The notes under the pieces: model-generated
The model's database searches: none
Told to the model about the DNA's origin: nothing
The model's input: only the letters and a program-made list of their open reading frames with translations
Part shown: positions 1 to 9,294 of the stretch, piece after piece
Layout: each line of letters opens with the position of its first letter
Numbering within the stretch: the first letter of the stretch is position 1
NCBI RefSeq assembly: GCF_050107715.1
Contig: NZ_JBNILN010000001.1
Location: forward strand, 558,001 to 622,000
Direction: 5' to 3'
From: Metabacillus_B sp050107715
GTDB taxonomy: Bacteria; Bacillota; Bacilli; Bacillales; Bacillaceae
Length of the DNA stretch: 64,000 bases
Position numbers and translations under genes: made by a program

Positions 1-288
1 TTAAAACACGTGGAGAATATCAGAATGAATCGGAGGGATAAGCACAAGCAACAGAATTACAATACAAGAAAAGTATTAAGGATTATTAATGATCACGGAG
101 TTGAAATGGAAATAGTGACAACCTCAATAAAAAGCCAATGGTATGCAACTGTTACCATATACCAAGAAGATCCGCCTTTCAAGATTATTTGGTTGAAAAA
201 TTAGATCATAAGAGTGGAAGAAACGCAGTCAAAAAAGCTCTAAAGGCACTTTATCAAAAAGCAAATTCTGATCAATTACCTTAATAGA
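1..288 (+). pseudogene. Frameshifted 3' remnant of an unrecognised gene
   Basis: The frame is open from the left edge and reads about 67 residues to a stop at 202-204. The next frame continues with a plausible basic, helical tail (VEKLDHKSGRNAVKKALKAL) to a stop near 285. This looks like one small gene split by a frameshift, or simply a gene cut by the window edge. No family is recognised and no ribosome-binding site supports the GTG at position 10. It could be coincidental open frame. Confidence 0.25.
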
Positions 289-350
289 AAAATTAAGTTT
301 TGGCTCTACTAATATGAATTAACTTCTTATTAGTGCGATAGCGGAACAAA

Positions 351-384
351 AAGCAGTCATTAATTATAAATCACGACTGCTTTA
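351..384 (-). terminator. Terminator after the galE remnant
   Basis: An inverted repeat AAGCAGTC/GACTGCTT with a 17-nt AT-rich loop is followed on the minus strand by a T run. It sits directly downstream of the galE remnant and would end the exopolysaccharide transcript. Confidence 0.5.
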
Positions 385-386
385 CC

Positions 387-1345
387 TTATTGTTTTGCTA
401 AAGTTCTTTTTTTGTGCCAATTCCAAGGCGTTAAAATAATGTCCTCCAGCGAGTATTCAGCCTTCCAACCCAATTCATTATAAATTTTGTCAGAAGTAGC
501 TACTAACCGGTCGGGATCTCCTGCACGGCGTTCACTCAACAACGCATTCGCTTTTTTATTTGTTACCTTTTCACACATATCTATCACTTCTTTTACTGAA
601 TAACCAAGACCGTTTCCTAAGTTATAAGTAGCGGTATCTTTAGTTCCATCTAGAAGTGCTTCCAAGGCTAAAATGTGTGCATTTGCAAGGTCAATAACAT
701 GGATATAATCACGGATGCAAGTACCATCATTCGTATCGTAATCTGAACCGAAAACCGATATATTTTCTCGCTGTCCAAGCAAAAGCTGCAAGAATAGGGA
801 TCACATGCGTTTCGGGATCATGCTCTTCCCCAATTTCTCCATTTTTGTATGCTCCAGCAACATTAAAATATCGTAAAACAACATATTTTAATTTTTGTGC
901 AACAGCTTAGTCAGATAAGATACGTTCAACCATAAGCTTTGATTGTCCATAAGGATTGATTGGGTTCATAACTGTTTCTTCTGCAATCATCTCTACCTTT
1001 GGTATACCATAAGTAGCTGCAGTAGACGAGAAAATAAACTTATTTATCCCAAATTCGAGCATAGTACTTAATAGAGTCAGTGTTGAGGAGACATTATTCA
1101 TATAATACTTCATTGGGTTTATGACTGATTCTCCAACAAGGCAAAGTGCATGACTGCTTCAATAGAATATGTTGAGAAAAGAAACTTCAAGCCTCTGACA
1201 TTTCCCAAATCACCTTCTACAAAAGTAGCTCTCTCGTCAATGGCCCAACGGTGAACGATCACTTCGTGTTTATATTCAAGAGTTCTTTGACTACATGACT
1301 GCCGATGTAGCCTGCTCCGCCGATTATTAAGATTGTATCTTTTCA
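387..1345 (-). pseudogene. galE: UDP-glucose 4-epimerase, decayed
   Basis: An intact GalE interconverts UDP-glucose and UDP-galactose using a bound NAD in a Rossmann fold. Here the gene is in several frames. The GGAGYIGSH dinucleotide motif is at about 1270-1320 in one frame. HRWAIDERATFVEGDLGN is in another. SSTAATYGIPK (catalytic Ser region) and NPYGQSK (catalytic Tyr-Lys) follow after a further shift, then a TAA stop after ERILSD near 905. The segment LKYVVLRYFNVAGAYK is again frameshifted before the C-terminal part beginning LLLGQRE at about 790. At least three frameshifts and one nonsense codon make it non-functional. It is last in the operon, 18 bp inside the end of the glycosyltransferase gene. 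Loss would remove local UDP-galactose supply unless another galE exists. Confidence 0.9.
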
Positions 1346-2367
1346 CTATTTCCACTTTGTAGTATTTTCGTTAAAATTATGTGATTCATTATTAGAATAA
1401 TATAATATAATTTACCTTTACTAAGCCCTCTAATTATCAATCGGTATCTTTTACCTAACTTTCCAATAAAATATTTCTCAACATCTAATTGATAATATTT
1501 GTTTTTTTCCCAGTTAGGAAAATTTTTCTCCATATAATTAAACTGCAAGCGAATGTATTTTTTTAAAATAAAATAATTAGGAAACTCTTTTAAAACTATT
1601 TTAGGAAAAGTTCTTACAATTATATTTTTAATTAATACATATTCAATTTCATCACAAAATAATAAAAATAAATTGTTTTCTCTAGAAAAATCCAAAACAT
1701 AATTGCACGCCTTAAATATATCTAAATAGCTTTTATTGGTTCTATTACTCATAGCAGAACCAACTCTTTCTCGCCTATAAAAGTATAGTGGTTCATTAAT
1801 TTTCATATATTTTTTAATAACAAGAAGGTATGAGAATGTAAAAGATAGATCCTCACCAATTTTAACATCTTCAGGAAACCTTAAATTATACTTTTCGATT
1901 AATTCTCTCTTAAAGGTTTTACCGCAGGCATGATTTTCTGTATTGAAAAGCAATCTATCTATCTTTTCATCAACAATGATCTCTTTTTCATTAAAAGAAT
2001 GTACTGTATTAAAAATTGCTATATCAGAATCAGTATCAATAGATTCAGTTAAAGCATTTACAAAGTTTTCACTAACCCAATCATCTCCATCTACAAATGT
2101 AACATACTTTCCAGAAGAGTTTTTAAGTCCATAATTTCTAGCGCTTGAAACCCCACTATTATTCTTGTGAAAAACTTTAATCAATTTGGGGTACTTTTGA
2201 GCAAAGTTATCTAAAATATGTTTCGACGAATCAGTACTTCCGTCATTAACACAGATAACTTCATAGCTAACGGAGGTTGGTTTTTGATTAATTAATGTTT
2301 CTAAACACTCATGTAGAAAGTCTTCAAGATTGAAAACCGGAATTATAATGCTCAAATCTAGTTTCAT
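1327..2367 (-). CDS. Family 2 glycosyltransferase (GT-A)
   Basis: This enzyme probably transfers a sugar from a nucleotide donor to the lipid-linked repeat unit of the exopolysaccharide at the inner membrane face. The N-terminus LDLSIIIPVFNLEDFLHECL and the motif VNDGSTDSS (about residues 43-51) are the GT2 donor-binding signature. FVDGDDWV (about 92-99) is the metal-binding DxD region. The C-terminal 100 residues are basic and carry a short hydrophobic stretch that may contact the membrane. I start at ATG 2367 because TAGGTG lies just upstream; an in-frame GTG sits three codons earlier. Sugar specificity cannot be read. The gene is much more AT-rich than the flanking backbone. Confidence 0.85.
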   Translation of the reverse strand: MKLDLSIIIPVFNLEDFLHECLETLINQKPTSVSYEVICVNDGSTDSSKHILDNFAQKYPKLIKVFHKNNSGVSSARNYGLKNSSGKYVTFVDGDDWVSENFVNALTESIDTDSDIAIFNTVHSFNEKEIIVDEKIDRLLFNTENHACGKTFKRELIEKYNLRFPEDVKIGEDLSFTFSYLLVIKKYMKINEPLYFYRRERVGSAMSNRTNKSYLDIFKACNYVLDFSRENNLFLLFCDEIEYVLIKNIIVRTFPKIVLKEFPNYFILKKYIRLQFNYMEKNFPNWEKNKYYQLDVEKYFIGKLGKRYRLIIRGLSKGKLYYIILIMNHIILTKILQSGNSEKIQS

Positions 2368-2376
2368 ATAGCACAC

Positions 2377-2877
2377 CTACATTATATTATTAATTTCTAT
2401 GCTGAATTTCCTTATAAACTCATTAGTTTTTGGAACATATCGCTCTATCTCATCTTCTTTATCATTTGAATAGATTACATTATTTAGTATGCCATTTAAA
2501 TTGTTAATGTCTTCTACACATATAACCTTCTCTTCTTGTTCCATAATTCTACAAAAATCTAGTTGGTGATTATCAACGTGCTCACCAAATTTAGCAAGAC
2601 GCGGTACGGCAATCACTTTTTTCCCATATTTCCAAGGGAGGAACATACTGCCTGGACCCCCGTGAGTAATAATAATATCTGAGTCCATATAGAGCTGATT
2701 CATTCTTTCATAGGACAACATATCTTCATATAATGTGTTCTTTGGTTTATAGTTTGTATAACCTGTTTGAATAAACACATCCGTTTTATTAATATTATTA
2801 ATTCCAACATAATCATCTACACTTTTTACTAATCTATCAAATTGCTGTTCATGTGTTCCTACAGTTACAAAAATCAT
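2377..2877 (-). CDS. Alg13/PssE-type glycosyltransferase catalytic subunit
   Basis: A 166-residue single-domain member of the family 28 C-terminal glycosyltransferases. It opens with MIFVTVGTHEQQFDRLV and carries the UDP-sugar binding motif ITHGGPGSM (about residues 70-78) and NHQLDFC further on. In streptococcal capsule loci (Cps14G) and rhizobia (PssE) this half pairs with a membrane-anchoring Alg14-like half to add galactose or glucose. The partner lies immediately upstream, 11 bp away. The gene ends next to the GT2 gene. The pairing is family knowledge; the sugar is inferred only loosely. Confidence 0.85.
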   Translation of the reverse strand: MIFVTVGTHEQQFDRLVKSVDDYVGINNINKTDVFIQTGYTNYKPKNTLYEDMLSYERMNQLYMDSDIIITHGGPGSMFLPWKYGKKVIAVPRLAKFGEHVDNHQLDFCRIMEQEEKVICVEDINNLNGILNNVIYSNDKEDEIERYVPKTNEFIRKFSIEINNIM

Positions 2878-2888
2878 ACATATCCACC

Positions 2889-3338
2889 CTATACTATTGG
2901 CCCAAGAACTTGGGCTTTCTTATAGAATTCTTTTTGTGACTCCCATTGAACTATAAAGAGATCTGTCACACTATATACCATTTTTCCAGTTAAAGTAGGA
3001 CTACTAATCCTATCATAAACCTCTATATATACTGTTTTACATTTTGAAAATTTCGCTAAATAGAAAAATGGAACAGCAACACCTGCACCAGTCGATACAA
3101 TCACATCAGGTTTCTCTTTTAACAACACTTTAAACGCTAATAAAGTATTTTTAATGAGATTTAATATATTTCTGTTAGTTGGATGATAGCACCAATATTT
3201 TTTTTCATTTTTCAACGAAGATCTTGCATCTTCTTTATCAAAAGTGACCCAAATTCTCTCGTAATCTTTGTACCAATCTTCTAGCATAAGCAAGTGAGTC
3301 AGATGTCCACCACTTGAGGTTGCAAAGCATACTTTCAT
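2889..3338 (-). CDS. Alg14/PssD-type glycosyltransferase partner
   Basis: A 149-residue protein starting MKVCFATSSGGHLTHLLML, the hallmark of Alg14/PssD/Cps14F proteins, which anchor or activate the Alg13-type subunit at the membrane. DVIVSTGAGVAVPFFYLAK (about residues 78-96) is the second conserved block of the family. The start has GGAGAAG eight bases upstream and overlaps the stop of the polymerase gene by four bases (ATGA), so the two are translationally coupled. Together with the next gene it should form one functional transferase. Confidence 0.85.
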   Translation of the reverse strand: MKVCFATSSGGHLTHLLMLEDWYKDYERIWVTFDKEDARSSLKNEKKYWCYHPTNRNILNLIKNTLLAFKVLLKEKPDVIVSTGAGVAVPFFYLAKFSKCKTVYIEVYDRISSPTLTGKMVYSVTDLFIVQWESQKEFYKKAQVLGPIV

Positions 3339-4546
3339 GTTTCACTTCTCCAATTTTCATTATTTAAATAGATTCCAGCCAGAGTAAAATAGAATATTAG
3401 CAGCCAATTGCTACCATCAATATCTTCTACAAATAACATTGCTGTCATCAAAAGATAAAATACACTAGTTACCTTAATTATCAAGGGTCTTTCAAAAGTA
3501 ACGAAAAGTAACTTTAAATTGTTCCATAGTATCAAAAGGGTTCCAAGAATTAATCCCATTAAGCCAGCCTTATAGAAAAAACCAACAAAAGTTGAATGCG
3601 AGCCATAAGGTAGTTGATCATATGGAGAGGAATCTTTGACTCCCATACCAATTAACAGAGAATCATTTAAGACAATATTTATACTATCATTAAGTATTAA
3701 TGATCTAGTTTCAGTACTTCCTTCTCTAGATCCTATAAGTTCTTTAATTTCACTTAAAATTAGATTTGTCATATTTGTATAGACAAGAATAATAATTACT
3801 ATTGTAAGACCAATAAAAGATAATGCAAACACAAGAATTTTATTGTTCTTATTCATATAAATTACACATATTGAAATTAAAAAAGCTAGTATTAAGATTA
3901 TATACCCACTTCGTGATAGTGTAGAGATGACTACACTAAAACTTAAAACTAAAAGGACTACTTTAAGAATTATATTTTTTAGATTAAAGCATACCTTTAG
4001 AAATATTGGATAGAACAAAAAATAGTACATAATTACTAAATTTGAATAATCAAAAAAACCGGTAAATCTCATTTTAATTGTGTTATCGAACCATGTAAGG
4101 TTAAATAAAGACTGGCCTAATATTGAAAAATTTGACATATTCAATACATGATACATAAACAAACATACAATATAAAAAAATATTAAAATAATATAATTTA
4201 CAAATATAATTTTGTGTAAAATTTGGATATTTATCTTATTGTTCTTGTAAATCAGATAAAAGAGCAAAGCTACAATCCATAGAGATATATTGTTAAATGT
4301 AGCTAATACTCTTGAAGATTCGTGATTATTTACAAGTAAGTTATAAATAATTGAAAAAGAGTAAATTGTAATATAACTTAAAAATATTGACGTTAAAAAA
4401 TCCATTTTAAAACTTTTTTTGTTTACAATAAAAATTAACGTGATACAAATTAGCAACAATTGAAGTGGTTTGGGCAGAAATATTAGTATCCAAAATAGTA
4501 AAAATATATACTCAAGTTTCGATGAGTGGTTTTTTTTTGTAATCAA
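3335..4546 (-). CDS. wzy: Wzy-like polysaccharide polymerase
   Basis: A 403-residue, strongly hydrophobic protein with about ten predicted membrane segments, the layout of O-antigen polymerase/ligase (Wzy/WaaL) proteins. A large external loop at about residues 275-325 (GSREGSTETRSL through YGSHSTFVGFFY) matches the periplasmic loop where the family holds its active residues. Its likely role is joining lipid-linked repeat units outside the membrane. The start is a TTG with a weak site (AAGGGG about 12 bases upstream), so the start is uncertain. GC content is very low compared with the backbone. Function is inferred from topology, loop and operon place. Confidence 0.75.
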   Translation of the reverse strand: MITKKNHSSKLEYIFLLFWILIFLPKPLQLLLICITLIFIVNKKSFKMDFLTSIFLSYITIYSFSIIYNLLVNNHESSRVLATFNNISLWIVALLFYLIYKNNKINIQILHKIIFVNYIILIFFYIVCLFMYHVLNMSNFSILGQSLFNLTWFDNTIKMRFTGFFDYSNLVIMYYFLFYPIFLKVCFNLKNIILKVVLLVLSFSVVISTLSRSGYIILILAFLISICVIYMNKNNKILVFALSFIGLTIVIIILVYTNMTNLILSEIKELIGSREGSTETRSLILNDSINIVLNDSLLIGMGVKDSSPYDQLPYGSHSTFVGFFYKAGLMGLILGTLLILWNNLKLLFVTFERPLIIKVTSVFYLLMTAMLFVEDIDGSNWLLIFYFTLAGIYLNNENWRSET

Positions 4547-4554
4547 AATACTAT

Positions 4555-5049
4555 TTAACCCCTTGAAAATTTTTTTTCTAGATATAACAAATTTTTATTT
4601 TTTAATTCTTTATACTTATCGACATCTCGTGTTTTAATAGGTTTAGCCGGATTACCGCCTATGATTGAATACTTGGGAACATCCCTCGTAACTACTGAAC
4701 CCATAGCAATTACAGCACCTTCTCCAATTGTAATTCCAGGAACAACATTTACATTGGCACCTATCCATACATTCTCTTCGATAATTACATCCCCTAAAAT
4801 ATTACTAGAGTCATATGGTAAAAAATCACCATTATAATCATGATTCGATGTCATTATAGTTATGTTTGGTCCTATAATGACGTTATTTTCTATTATTACT
4901 TTACCTTCTCCCCAAAATTTCGCATTTGGACCTATATAGGCATATCCTTTAAAATGGATGTGGTCGGGGTAAGCACAACTAAAACCGGAGCAAATTTCAA
5001 CTTTTTTATTTAACCATTTCAATTTTAGTTTCTTGTAAATTTTTTTCAT
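4555..5049 (-). CDS. Hexapeptide-repeat acetyltransferase
   Basis: A 164-residue left-handed beta-helix acyltransferase of the maltose/galactoside acetyltransferase (WcaF/WcaB) type. Repeats such as VIIENNVIIGPNITI and IIEENVWIGANVNVV run through the middle. MTSNHDYNG (about residues 71-79) provides the catalytic histidine. GEGAVIAMGSVVTRDVP and IIGGNPAKPIK close the domain, as in the family. It probably O-acetylates a sugar of the polymer using acetyl-CoA. The ATG overlaps the flippase stop by four bases (ATGA). The acceptor sugar is unknown. Confidence 0.85.
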   Translation of the reverse strand: MKKIYKKLKLKWLNKKVEICSGFSCAYPDHIHFKGYAYIGPNAKFWGEGKVIIENNVIIGPNITIMTSNHDYNGDFLPYDSSNILGDVIIEENVWIGANVNVVPGITIGEGAVIAMGSVVTRDVPKYSIIGGNPAKPIKTRDVDKYKELKNKNLLYLEKKFSRG

Positions 5050-6545
5050 TTTCCCTCCAGATTTAATAAATTCGATATACTCTCCTTAAATATATTCACG
5101 CGAAAAATATAACAAAATCCCCCATATAATAATGTTGAGATTAATAATAAGACAAAAACTTTTAAAAATAGGTTCATATCAGTAATAAAGTAATCTAACC
5201 CCATAGAGATGGTGAGAGCAAATAGTCCACTTATAGATATTTTTAACACTTCAATTAAAGTATATTTCAAATTAAATGTTAATGTATATTTTTTATTAAA
5301 CCTATGAGTGATCATTACTACAGAAGCAACACTTGCAATTATAGTTCCAAACACTATGCCTTTAATGCCCATAACTGCACATAACACAATACTAAAGAAT
5401 ATTTTAACTAAAGTAACTAATAGACTGTTTTTAAGCGGAGTTACTGTGTCATTATCTCCATAAAAATATCGGTAAATTAAATCTCTTACTGCAGAAAAAG
5501 GCAATGATAAAAAATACAGAACAGAAAGGAAATATACGGTATCTGTTGCATTACTATTAAATGATCCTCTCTCAAAAAAAATAGTTATTGCTTGTCTTCC
5601 TAATAATATATATACCAATACTATGTAAAGCATTATTAAAGTGCTTAATAAAACATTCTTTTGTAAGTTTGATTGTGATATGACCTTATCTTTTTTCATA
5701 AGCTTTGCCATTTGAGGATACATAAAAGCAATAAGATTAACTAACACAAGTGAATTAACCATTGCAACAATCTGATTACTATAGCTTAGAATTGAAACAT
5801 TACCTTCTCCTAATCTACTCGCTAAAATTGTATCTATTAGAATTGAGATTTGAAAGAATGCAGTACTTATAAAAATTGGCAATATACTTTTAAACATTTT
5901 TCTGAATTCTTTATCATTAATTCTAAAGTTTGGAATATAGGTGTATATAGATTTTTTAATCATAAAACACTGAAATATAAAATCCATAATAAATCCTAGT
6001 GAAATAGCTGCAGTGAAGTAAAATATTGTTAGATTGTTTGAAAATACAATAATTATTATAGCAATAGTTACAGATGTAAGCTGAGAGAATTTTGGGAATA
6101 TATATTTATTATTAACTTGATAAATCGCATTAGTAAAACCTGTTAATGCCCTAAAAAACCCACCTATTAATAAAATTATTAATAGATCTGAAGCAAGATT
6201 AATGTGATAAAGTTCTTGACCACCTATTAGGGAAACAATACTGTTTCTAAAAGTTAAAAGTGAGCCTAAACATATCAATAATATAATGATTAAAACAGTG
6301 ATGAAGGTATTTACACTTCTATAATACCCCTTGACTAAACTAGGTATAATTATCGTAGTAATAGCTGCCGCAAAGAAACTAAAAATAAAGGTGGTAATAT
6401 TGTAGGCAATGTTATAAGCGTCCATTTCACCGCTAATACCAAAGTGAGAAGCTGCAATAGCACTCTGCATTAACATTATGACCTGGATTAACAATGTTAA
6501 TAGCATTGTAATTATAAATTGAAAACTTATATTATTTTGCATCAC
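5046..6545 (-). CDS. MurJ/Wzx-type lipid-linked oligosaccharide flippase
   Basis: A 499-residue membrane protein with about 14 hydrophobic segments in the MOP/MVF (MurJ-like) superfamily. The N-terminal pattern ASHFGISGEMDAYNIAYNI resembles the family's early motif. In this operon it should flip the undecaprenyl-linked repeat unit to the outer face, ahead of polymerisation. The stop of the upstream pyruvyl transferase overlaps the start region (TAGTGATG), so either GTG 6545 or ATG 6542 is used. MurJ-type flippases can also move lipid II, but the cassette context favours a polysaccharide role. Confidence 0.8.
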   Translation of the reverse strand: MMQNNISFQFIITMLLTLLIQVIMLMQSAIAASHFGISGEMDAYNIAYNITTFIFSFFAAAITTIIIPSLVKGYYRSVNTFITVLIIILLICLGSLLTFRNSIVSLIGGQELYHINLASDLLIILLIGGFFRALTGFTNAIYQVNNKYIFPKFSQLTSVTIAIIIIVFSNNLTIFYFTAAISLGFIMDFIFQCFMIKKSIYTYIPNFRINDKEFRKMFKSILPIFISTAFFQISILIDTILASRLGEGNVSILSYSNQIVAMVNSLVLVNLIAFMYPQMAKLMKKDKVISQSNLQKNVLLSTLIMLYIVLVYILLGRQAITIFFERGSFNSNATDTVYFLSVLYFLSLPFSAVRDLIYRYFYGDNDTVTPLKNSLLVTLVKIFFSIVLCAVMGIKGIVFGTIIASVASVVMITHRFNKKYTLTFNLKYTLIEVLKISISGLFALTISMGLDYFITDMNLFLKVFVLLLISTLLYGGFCYIFRVNIFKESISNLLNLEGK

Positions 6546-7600
6546 TATTTACCTAACAGCTTATCAACTTCCGAAAAATGGTTTTCGGATGAGGCGGATA
6601 TTTCTGTAATGTCAATGAAATTATCACTAATGCTATTAATTATTCCACTTATCTCTAAGTTTTCTATATCTCTTAATTCAATGAACTTATTATCTAATTG
6701 AATATCCATAAGAGCGTTGAGTGTTTTTTCACTATATACTATTGGGAACACAGGTTGTTTGTAAACTTGTGATAGTATAAAGGAATGGAATCTTAGGGAT
6801 ATTATGTACTCAATACTGGAAAACTGTTCTAAGAAAACATCAATATTTCCAGAATAATTGACTACTTTAATATTTTTTTTGAAATCTTCTTTAAAAGAAT
6901 TAACTATTTTTCCTATAGCGTTTAAATCTCCTTCTTTTTCACAAAAAGAGAAGAGAAATACTTCATTTTTATTTTCGATTAATTTTTCAATGAGTAGTAT
7001 CATCTTGTTAATATAAGCTTGATCAAATTCTTTAAGCTCTTTTCTATTTTCTAAATCCATTATAGATATACCTACACTATTTTTCTTTTTCGGTATTTCC
7101 CTCTCGGATTTATATCCATAAATAATATCCGGAGCTAATCGGACTTTTTTATTTTTAGAGAATAATTTAAAACTTTTTTCATCTCTAAAGCATATGTCAT
7201 TAATTAACTTGAAATATATATTGTAGGCAATTTTAAATAAATCACTATTAAAAGGACCAAAATTTGCTCCTATGATAAAAACTTTCTTACTTGCTAATTT
7301 CAAAGGAATTGTAAAGAAAAGTCTTTTAAGAAAAAGTCCGTACCATCTTCTAGTCTGTATGAAAATCGAACCACCTATATTAATCATGGCATCAAATTTA
7401 TAAAACGTTTTTATAAATTCTCTTTTTGATATGAATTTAAGGTTATATTCATTAACCAAACTGCTATTCTTTCCAGCAACGGATTCCAACATATACCACT
7501 CTGCGTCAGGGTATCTGTCAAACAATACTTTTAAAAACAGATCATCTCCCAGATTTTCTTCAAAATAAGCGAAAACAAGTACTTTGTACTTCTTACTCAT
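6545..7600 (-). CDS. Polysaccharide pyruvyl transferase family protein
   Basis: A 351-residue member of the CsaB/WcaK family, which adds ketal-linked pyruvate from phosphoenolpyruvate to sugars. Supporting blocks are the N-terminal ENLGDDLFL (about 15-23), INIGGSIFIQ (about 73-82), FIIGANFGPF, and the C-terminal ISLRFHSFILS (about 268-278) containing the family's conserved Arg-His. GAGGAG lies six bases before the ATG. Pyruvylation would give the polymer negative charge. Some family members in capsule loci have unproven activity, so the exact reaction is inference. Confidence 0.8.
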   Translation of the reverse strand: MSKKYKVLVFAYFEENLGDDLFLKVLFDRYPDAEWYMLESVAGKNSSLVNEYNLKFISKREFIKTFYKFDAMINIGGSIFIQTRRWYGLFLKRLFFTIPLKLASKKVFIIGANFGPFNSDLFKIAYNIYFKLINDICFRDEKSFKLFSKNKKVRLAPDIIYGYKSEREIPKKKNSVGISIMDLENRKELKEFDQAYINKMILLIEKLIENKNEVFLFSFCEKEGDLNAIGKIVNSFKEDFKKNIKVVNYSGNIDVFLEQFSSIEYIISLRFHSFILSQVYKQPVFPIVYSEKTLNALMDIQLDNKFIELRDIENLEISGIINSISDNFIDITEISASSENHFSEVDKLLGK

Positions 7601-7663
7601 ATAATTCTCCTCTATTTTAAAATATGATGTTTTTGAGGGGGGAGGTACCCTCCTCGAATATAC

Positions 7664-8344
7664 TTAGAAAGCGTCCTTTGAACCTAATAAAACTTTAAAT
7701 GTTTTAAACATAATCTTTAAATCCATTAATATATTACATTCTGCAATATATTTAAGATCTAGTTCTATCATCTCTTCAAATGATAAGTTACTTCTACCGC
7801 TAACTTGCCAAAGTCCAGTACATCCTGGAATTACATTTAATCTTTTCATGTGATACTCATGATAGTCAAGTACTTCACGTGGGAGCGGAGGTCTTGGGCC
7901 AACCAGTGACATATCACCTTTTAATACATTAAACAATTGAGGAAGTTCATCAATACTTGTTTTTCTAATAAATTTTCCAACCTTTGTAACCCTTGGATCA
8001 TTTTTCATTTTAAACATTGCACCAGATACTTCATTGAAAACAAGAAGTTCTTTTAACTTATCTTCTGCATCACTAACCATTGATCGGAATTTATACATAT
8101 TAAATTCTTGACCACTTTTACCTACTCTTTTCTGAGTAAAGAAAATCGGCCCTTTCGGATCTTCCAGCTTAATTATTAACGCTACAACAATAAATAAAAG
8201 ACTTAAAAGTATTATTCCGAGAAGTGCTCCTGTTACGTCCATAAAGCGCTTTACCAGATTGTATGTAGTCGTTTTTTTTCCAAAATCAACGGTTGACTCC
8301 TGATGCGAAGATTGTGCCGTACTTCCCTTTGCCCATTCTGACAT
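7664..8344 (-). CDS. Priming undecaprenyl-phosphate sugar phosphotransferase
   Basis: A 226-residue short-form initiating transferase (family of EpsL, TuaA and the C-terminal half of WcaJ). It moves a sugar-1-phosphate from a UDP-sugar to undecaprenyl phosphate, the first step of repeat-unit assembly. Residues about 30-60 hold KRFMDVTGALLG followed by one membrane segment. GPIFFTQKRVGK, MYKFRSM, SIDELPQLFNVLKGDMSLVG and GPRPP are the conserved catalytic blocks. The first 25 residues are Ser/Thr/Gln-rich and not part of the domain. It follows gtaB by 15 bp. A GC-rich hairpin lies in the 63-bp gap before the pyruvyl transferase gene. Confidence 0.9.
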   Translation of the reverse strand: MSEWAKGSTAQSSHQESTVDFGKKTTTYNLVKRFMDVTGALLGIILLSLLFIVVALIIKLEDPKGPIFFTQKRVGKSGQEFNMYKFRSMVSDAEDKLKELLVFNEVSGAMFKMKNDPRVTKVGKFIRKTSIDELPQLFNVLKGDMSLVGPRPPLPREVLDYHEYHMKRLNVIPGCTGLWQVSGRSNLSFEEMIELDLKYIAECNILMDLKIMFKTFKVLLGSKDAF

Positions 8345-8359
8345 TTCCGCGCCACTTCC

Positions 8360-9250
8360 TTAATTTGATAGTTTTTGAGTTTCCTGTTCAACCAGTTCTT
8401 GCATGAGTTCAACCAAGTCTGTTTTAAGGTCTTCATGCTGCAGAGCAAACTCCAAAGTCGTTTTCACAAACCCCAGCACTTCCCCCACATCAAACCGCTC
8501 ACCCTCAAACTGATATGCATACACATTTTGCAAATGATTTAACTGCTGGATCGCATCGGTTAGCTGAATTTCTCCGCCTGCTCCAATTTCGTGTTTGCCT
8601 AGCAGCTCAAAGATTTCCGGAGTAAATACGTAACGGCCCATGATGGCAAGGTTCGATGGGGCTGTTCCCGGTGCTGGTTTTTCTACAAAGTTGTTTACGG
8701 CGCATCGTTTTCCTTCTATTGTAAGCGGGTCGACGATTCCGTAGCGGTGTGTTTCGCTGTGCTCTACCTGCTGCACTCCGATGATGGAGGACTCGGTTTC
8801 TTCGTATTGATTAATCAATTGGCGAAGGCATGGGGTGTCGGATTGGACAATGTCATCTCCAAGCAGGACGGCGAATGGTTCATTGCCGATGAAGTTTCTT
8901 GCGCACCATACGGCATGGCCAAGTCCTTTTGGCTCTTTTTGGCGGATGTAGGTGATGTTGGCGAGCTCTGAAGAGTAGCGGACCTTGTCCAGAAGCTCCG
9001 TTTTCCCTTTTGAGCTAAGATTTTCCTCAAGCTCAGGAGCATAGTCGAAATGATCTTCGATCGCGCGCTTTCCTTTCCCTGTGACGATGATGATGTCTTC
9101 TATACCGGATGCTACGGCTTCTTCGACGATGTATTGGATGGTCGGTTTATCTACGATTGGAAGCATTTCCTTTGGCATCGCTTTTGTTGCCGGTAAAAAC
9201 CGGGTTCCAAGTCCTGCCGCTGGAATGATGGCTTTTCTTACTTTTTTCAA
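8360..9250 (-). CDS. gtaB: UTP-glucose-1-phosphate uridylyltransferase
   Basis: GalU/GtaB makes UDP-glucose from UTP and glucose-1-phosphate, the precursor for exopolysaccharide and wall glycans. The protein opens with KKVRKAIIPAAGLGTRFLP and KAMPKEMLPI, the nucleotide-binding signature, and continues with VTGKGKRAIEDHFD and FVEKP. I choose the TTG at 9250 (296 aa) because GAGGGA lies seven bases upstream and the length fits the about 292-aa family. The open frame extends further upstream only through the structured leader. Being the first gene after that leader suggests EAR-controlled elongation into this and the following genes. Confidence 0.93.
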   Translation of the reverse strand: MKKVRKAIIPAAGLGTRFLPATKAMPKEMLPIVDKPTIQYIVEEAVASGIEDIIIVTGKGKRAIEDHFDYAPELEENLSSKGKTELLDKVRYSSELANITYIRQKEPKGLGHAVWCARNFIGNEPFAVLLGDDIVQSDTPCLRQLINQYEETESSIIGVQQVEHSETHRYGIVDPLTIEGKRCAVNNFVEKPAPGTAPSNLAIMGRYVFTPEIFELLGKHEIGAGGEIQLTDAIQQLNHLQNVYAYQFEGERFDVGEVLGFVKTTLEFALQHEDLKTDLVELMQELVEQETQKLSN

Positions 9251-9294
9251 AGTTAATCCCTCTTTCAAATTGTGTTTTTTCTCTTTATTTTTAT

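Noticed and set aside
387..1345. Programmed frameshifting in galE
   Set aside because: Several shifts in different directions plus an in-frame nonsense codon indicate decay, not recoding.
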